25,137 nt of DNA. It comes from Pelargonium cotyledonis (Eukaryota > Streptophyta > Magnoliopsida > Geraniales > Geraniaceae). Numbering within the stretch: the stretch's first letter is position 1; each line of letters begins with the position of its first letter. Under the pieces are notes generated by a model that saw only the letters and a list, made by a program, of their open reading frames with translations, had not been told where the DNA came from and did no database searches. The stretch is taken from contig JAYMTA010000694.1 of the NCBI GenBank assembly GCA_036897625.1, positions 1 to 25,137 of the forward strand, read 5' to 3'. Both the position numbers and the translations under genes were made by a program. Shown here piece by piece: positions 20,777 through 25,137 of this stretch.

Positions 20777-20878
20777 CTTAACTCCTAACCCACAGGAGTT
20801 GTGGGCAAAACAGAATTAGGATACACTACTAGCTCTAGAGGGCGTAGAAGCTGAAAACTCCCATTTCAAACACCAAAA

Positions 20879-23288
20879 ATGGGTGATGCCCGGGAAATAA
20901 AATCAGCTCCATTGACTCCTCGGCCGGGCATCACGCCTCCGGTGTCATGTCCACCCTCTCAGTATCACTCACCGTCTCTATCCCGGTCGCCGCTACTAGA
21001 TGAAATGGCACCTCCGAGCAAGACCCCTAAGCAAAGAACACCATTCTCTCTCACCCCGAAGTTCTTGACTCCCCTTGGTAGCCCTATGCGCAAGGCTTTG
21101 CGGCTCACCAAGCTCGACCCTCAGGACGCCTGGCTTCCCATCACCGAGTCAAGAAACGGAAACAAGTACTATGCTGCTTTTCACACCTTGTGCTCGGGAA
21201 TCGGAATTCAGGCTCTTATCCTTCCCGTTGCCTTCACATTACTTGGATGGTAACTATTTCTAATGAAGTACTTTTCCGGTTTTTCAAAAAATGAAAACTG
21301 TTTTCTACGACTAAACAGATCTTTAAGTTTCTGACCATATTACGTTGCATTCAGGACATGGGGGATTATCAGCTTGACTGTGGGATTTGTATGGCAACTC
21401 TACACCTTATGGTTGCTCGTCCATCTCCATGAATCCGTAGAAACTGGGGTCCGCTACAGTCGATACCTCCAACTCTTCAGCGCTACCTTCGGTATACACA
21501 CACACATACACACATAACATTGTATTTGTCATGTATTGAATTGTCTTTGAAAAGTAGTGATTGATACATATTATTTACGACTGTGTGTAGGTGAGAAGAT
21601 GACTGGTCTGGCGGCAGCTTTTCCGGTCATGTACCTGTCGGCGGGGACGTGTACGGCGCTGATCATCATCGGAGGATCCACGTCCAAGACGTTTTTCCAA
21701 ATAGTATCCGGAGGAACAATCCACTTGAGAACCGTCGAGTGGTACTTGCTGTTCACGTTAGGGGCGGTGCTGCTGTCCCAGCTGCCAAACTTGAACTCCA
21801 TCGCCGGAGTGTCGCTCATCGGAGCCATCTCGGCCGTCGGGTACTGCACCTTGATCTGGGTCATCTCCGTGGCGGAGGGAAGGATGCCGGGAGTGTCCTA
21901 CAACCCTGTCACCGTCTCGTCCGATGTTGAGAACGCTTTTGCTTTACTCAATGCATTTGGTATTATTGCTTTCGCTTTTAGAGGCCATAACCTTGTTCTT
22001 GAGATTCAGGTACAATCTATGTTTTCATCTTTACTTTATTTTTTACTTACCTATGTTGAATTATCGTTGTATATTTATTCATGTACATGCTCGAGTTGTT
22101 AGCATGACCCATGCACAAGGATGACACAAATAAAAAATTGGTCCAAATTTTAAAATCTACCAAAAATAGATTTATATAAAATCATTTGGTACACAAAATG
22201 CACACATGTCACAAATTAACCTAATCGGCTAGTCAAATATATTTTTCTTGGTATGCTAATTTAGAAATGTCATATCTAGAAATAGGATGGTAGTGCTACT
22301 ATTACAAATCCCAACCGTTGAAGAAAAATTGGACCCCTAAAATGTATATTATGAGGTTAGGTACAAGCGTATTATATGGTGTAGGTAGGAATAGTAGTCC
22401 AAAATTGAAAGTCAAAATAGGATACTGAAAATCACAAAACACAGAGTTCTAAACCTTTCAACACTTGCAAGATTTTCTAGAGCATATCCACAAAGAAGAC
22501 TTTTGGCATTGTAAGTTTTGACCCATGTATCTTATAATATTTGTTACAACAAATTCAATTTTGTTTTTGAATTTTTAAATGATTATACTAACATTATGAT
22601 AGGTGACTAGATCTGAAGCTATTGAGCTGATACAAAACACCTAAATCGTTAAATGTAATTTTTGCAGGCCACGATGCCTTCAAACGAGAAGCACCCATCG
22701 TACGTGCCAATGTGGAAAGGAGTGAAGGTCGCATACACCCTCATAGCCTTGTGTTTGTTTCCCCTCGCAATCGGCGGCTACTGGGCTTATGGTCACTTGA
22801 TCCCCGCCAACGGCGGCATGCTAACAGCATTGTACCAGTTCCATTCCGGCGACGCCTCCCGGTTTCTGCTAGGCCTCACAAGCTTACTAGTGATAGTCAA
22901 TTGCACCAGCTCCTTCCAGATTTACGGCATGCCCGTGTTCGATGACATGGAGTCCAAGTACACCATGAGGAAGAAGAAGGCGTGCCCGTGGTGGCTCCGA
23001 TCATTGTGCCGCCTCTTCTTCGGATTCATGTGCTTCTTCATTGCCGTGGCCATGCCCTTCCTAGGAAGCCTGGCGGGTTTGATCGGAGGGATTGCGCTTC
23101 CGGTGACTTTCGCATATCCGTGTTTCATGTGGCTCAAGATAAAGAAACCAAAAATGTTTGGAGCAATGTGGTGGCTCAACTGGGGGCTAGGGCTGATGGG
23201 AATGGGGCTCAGCGGCGTGCTCGTGGCGGCCGGACTTTTTGTTGTCATTCAAACTGGGATCAAAGTCAGCTTCTTCAATCCTCATTAA
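20879..23288 (+). CDS. LHT8: Lysine/histidine transporter-like 8 (LHT8/AATL1-type amino acid permease), 4 exons
   Basis: Exons are 20879-21249, 21355-21491, 21591-22009 and 22668-23288. All introns are GT-AG and in phase; the total is 1548 bp, or 515 residues, close to the usual length for this subgroup. The first about 85 residues are a Pro/Ser/Thr-rich, probably disordered cytosolic tail containing TPRPGITPP and SPLLDEMAPPSKTPKQR, which is typical of LHT8-like rather than LHT1-like proteins. The Aa_trans (AAAP) fold follows from DAWLPITESRNGNKYYAAFH, with about ten hydrophobic helices, including the GIGIQALILPVAF first helix, the ILGG-like IIIGGSTSKTFFQ region and HPSYVPMWKGVKVAY between helices. 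The family carries neutral or basic amino acids with protons across the plasma membrane; substrate choice here is not readable. No stop or frameshift is present. Codon use is more GC-rich than the surrounding sequence. Confidence 0.94.
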
Positions 23289-24066
23289 CAACACAATGTT
23301 GCATGTATTGTGAAATTGAAGCAAATGTGACATGTGATTCTATATTATTTTTGTAATACAAACGTTGTTGGGTTGCTAATTTTCCAAGGATTGAGCACTT
23401 CTACAGTAGATTTACTTACGAGTAGCTTTTTTTTTTCTTCTCAATATTATCTACTTTCCCGCCTACACCGCATGTGCAGATTTGCTCATGCGCATAAGTG
23501 ATAAGAGTAATATGCGAAAAACAATAATATAATAACCTAAAAATAGAAACAAGACATTCATTTCAGAACAAAAAATTTAGACAAACAGAATACTTATTTT
23601 GGAACGGAAAGAATACGTTGTTTATTTAAATTTTTAAAAGGTGCTTTCGAGTAGCCTCCTATTTGTCAAAATTTCTCTTACGCACAAAAACCAGCTTAAT
23701 GACAAAAACCAAAAACCAAATACAAAAACAAAAACAAAAGGCAGATCATATATACTCACTAGAGCATCTCCCATATATGTTTAGCAATTCTATGGGTGCT
23801 AAGAAAGAGAGAATGTGTCATCTCATTATTTGATATTTAACGCCTACGTACTTGGCAATTTTCAATAGAATGTTTAACACATGCTATAATAAATGCTAAT
23901 AGGAGAGACAATGTGATATAGTGAAGATTAACATTATATATGAACATCATATTGGATTTTCAAAGTTAATTTATCATTCATAACAAATAATGGATAAAAT
24001 CTTGTGATGAATATCATAATTAATAATCTTGTCTACATTAAAAAAGAAAAAGAAAAAGCGGACTGT
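23289..24066. other. Intergenic DNA after the LHT8-like gene
   Basis: The first about 100 bp must include the transporter's 3' untranslated region. AGAGCATCTCCCATATATG at about 23761 resembles the AGAGCATCTCC terminal motif seen in some plant MITEs, but no inverted partner follows. Nothing else is recognised. Confidence 0.5.
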
Positions 24067-24088
24067 CACTACAAGAAAATACGTTAAC

Positions 24089-24493
24089 AGCGACGGAATC
24101 AGCGACTGAAAAAATCAGTCGTTGATTAGCGACGGATATTGTCCATAGCTGATCAGCGACGAGAAATTACCATCAGCGACGGACAGTCCGTCGCTGAAAG
24201 CGCTGGAACGAACCCGCCAAAAAAATATTTGGTGCGAAAACGATACTACGTCGTTTGGAGCTGTAGTTGGCGTTTAGCGACGGAATTCTCCCTCGCTGCA
24301 ACAAGAACCCCAACGACGCCGTTTGATGTAGCACATGACTTACTCAGTGCGGCGGCGTTTCATTGTCGGCTTAGATCAGCGACGGACTAGTCCGTCGCTT
24401 TTTGCCGTCGCTGATTGACAAACAAACTAAAACGACATCGTTCTGGAACTTCAGCGATCAGTGATGGACGATTCCGTCGCTGTGTCCGTCGCT
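24089..24493. repeat. CACTA subterminal repeats, AGCGACGGA motif
   Basis: At least nine exact copies occur: five as AGCGACGGA (near 24089, 24129, 24176, 24277, 24378) and four as TCCGTCGCT (near 24188, 24392, 24474, 24485). Degenerate copies lie between them. Two pairs form near-perfect palindromes, at about 24175-24197 and 24377-24401. In characterised CACTA elements such motifs bind the element's TnpA-type protein; that role here is inferred. Confidence 0.88.
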
Positions 24494-25137
24494 AATATCT
24501 GAAGATAAGCATGACACGAGCTTCTTCTTCCTCATATCTGAAGCTTATTTTTTCTCTCTCTCGCCTCCACCGTTCGCCGTCGTCAGGTAAGTATTGAGTT
24601 TTTTATTTCATAGGTTTTGTATATTAGGGCTAGGGTTAACTTTTGTTCCGATTAGAAATTGATTTGGGGGATTTTCGTGCCCTAGGTTCGTGGCCGCCGT
24701 GAACAGCTCCATCCTCCGCCGCCATTTCAGGTTAGGTCAGCTCCGTCCTCCGCCGCCATTTCGTGCCCTAGCTTCGTGCCCTAGCTTCAGGTCAATTTTG
24801 ATTTTTTTTTTAATTAGAAAATGAAAATGTTTTTTTTTTCCTGTTCTGTACAATCATTCTTTCTGTTGTTGATTTGAAAATGAAATGGGTGTTTGGCATT
24901 GGAGCATTTTGTGTAGTTTTATGTAGTGTTTGTCCTGTTTTTGCAAATTTGTGGTTTTTGAGTACTATTTCTTCATGGATAGCTTTTCAGCTTGTTGTTT
25001 TAAGCTTGGTTTGTTTGGTTCATTTAGGTTTGATTTATAGGCTTTGATTTGTTGAAATTGGGTGCTATAGGCGTAGCAAATATGAGGGAAAAACTATAGT
25101 TTTTGGTATTTGGTTAATTATGTTTATGCATATTTGT
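24494..25137 (+). other. Leader/first-intron region inside the CACTA element
   Basis: A pyrimidine-rich, then GC-rich stretch ends CGTCGTCAG at 24586 and is followed by GTAAGT, a strong splice donor, suggesting an untranslated first exon reading into the element. Around 24690-24795 short words repeat in tandem: CTCCRTCCTCCGCCGCCATT twice, and GTGCCCTAG three times. The remaining sequence to the edge is T-rich and intron-like, with no usable reading frame. Confidence 0.4.

Larger units (their letters stand above)
24067..25137 (+). mobile_element. One end of a CACTA (En/Spm) transposon, continuing beyond the window
   Basis: CACTACAAGAAAATACG at 24067 is a classic CACTA terminus. It is followed directly by a dense block of subterminal repeats (24089-24493) and then a GC-rich leader. 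The 3 bp before it, TGT, would be one half of the expected 3-bp target duplication. The other terminus and the transposase genes are not in the window, so autonomy cannot be judged. It lies about 780 bp downstream of the transporter's stop codon. Confidence 0.85.

Noticed and set aside
22480..22500. AGAGCATATCC in transporter intron 3, resembling AGAGCATCTCC at 23761
   Set aside because: Considered as two ends of a MITE, but they are in the same orientation and enclose coding exons; no inverted partner was found.
22922..23248. Minus-strand and alternate-frame readings over the last transporter exon
   Set aside because: They are shadows of the GC-rich fourth exon of the LHT8-like gene.
24139..24390. 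Open frame of 83 codons in the CACTA end
   Set aside because: It is read straight through the subterminal repeats and has no domain; it is an accident of repeat composition.
1..25137. CRISPR arrays, bacterial operons, rRNA or tRNA genes
   Set aside because: No spaced identical repeats of that type and no rRNA or intact tRNA sequence were seen; introns and plant elements mark nuclear eukaryotic DNA.

Overview
The window looks like nuclear DNA from a eudicot plant. It is AT-rich, its genes are split by GT-AG introns, its two host genes are plant-specific families, and much of the space between them is transposable element. I cannot name the species. No previously undescribed system can be demonstrated. 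The most unusual unit is a Mutator-like element (MULE) that carries a second, convergent zinc-finger gene.

Layout. Positions 1-150 and 338-880 hold two related foldback-type repeats. Positions 1294-10725 (minus strand) hold an intact eight-exon gene for a Golgi pectin-methyltransferase-like protein, best matching the PMT23 type. Its sixth intron is swollen to about 5.9 kb by an antisense Ty1/copia retrotransposon (2122-7136) that has LTRs, primer binding site, polypurine tract and a target duplication, but decayed coding regions. A tiny TRIM-like element (3628-3823) is nested in the copia protease region. Positions 10830-11927 are AT-rich intergenic DNA with a possible Helitron 3' end and a 101-bp tandem duplication.

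Positions 11928-18124 are a MULE with terminal inverted repeats of about 290 bp. It carries a broken MURA-type transposase (plus strand, 12524-16583) and, tail-to-tail with it, a broken GRF zinc-finger/coiled-coil gene (minus strand, 17295-17746). The two-gene convergent layout recalls maize MuDR, although the second protein is of a different kind.

Positions 18136-20878 are intergenic, with a candidate SINE and one CACTA-type terminus ending at 20169. Positions 20879-23288 (plus strand) hold an intact four-exon amino acid transporter of the LHT8/AATL1 type. From 24067 to the window edge lies one end of a CACTA (En/Spm) transposon, with at least nine AGCGACGGA subterminal motifs in both orientations and then a GC-rich leader with a plausible first-intron donor.

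The two host genes both encode membrane proteins but there is no sign that they work together. The rest is layered mobile-element history: a TRIM inside a copia inside an intron, a self-contained two-gene MULE, and CACTA termini on either side of the transporter gene.
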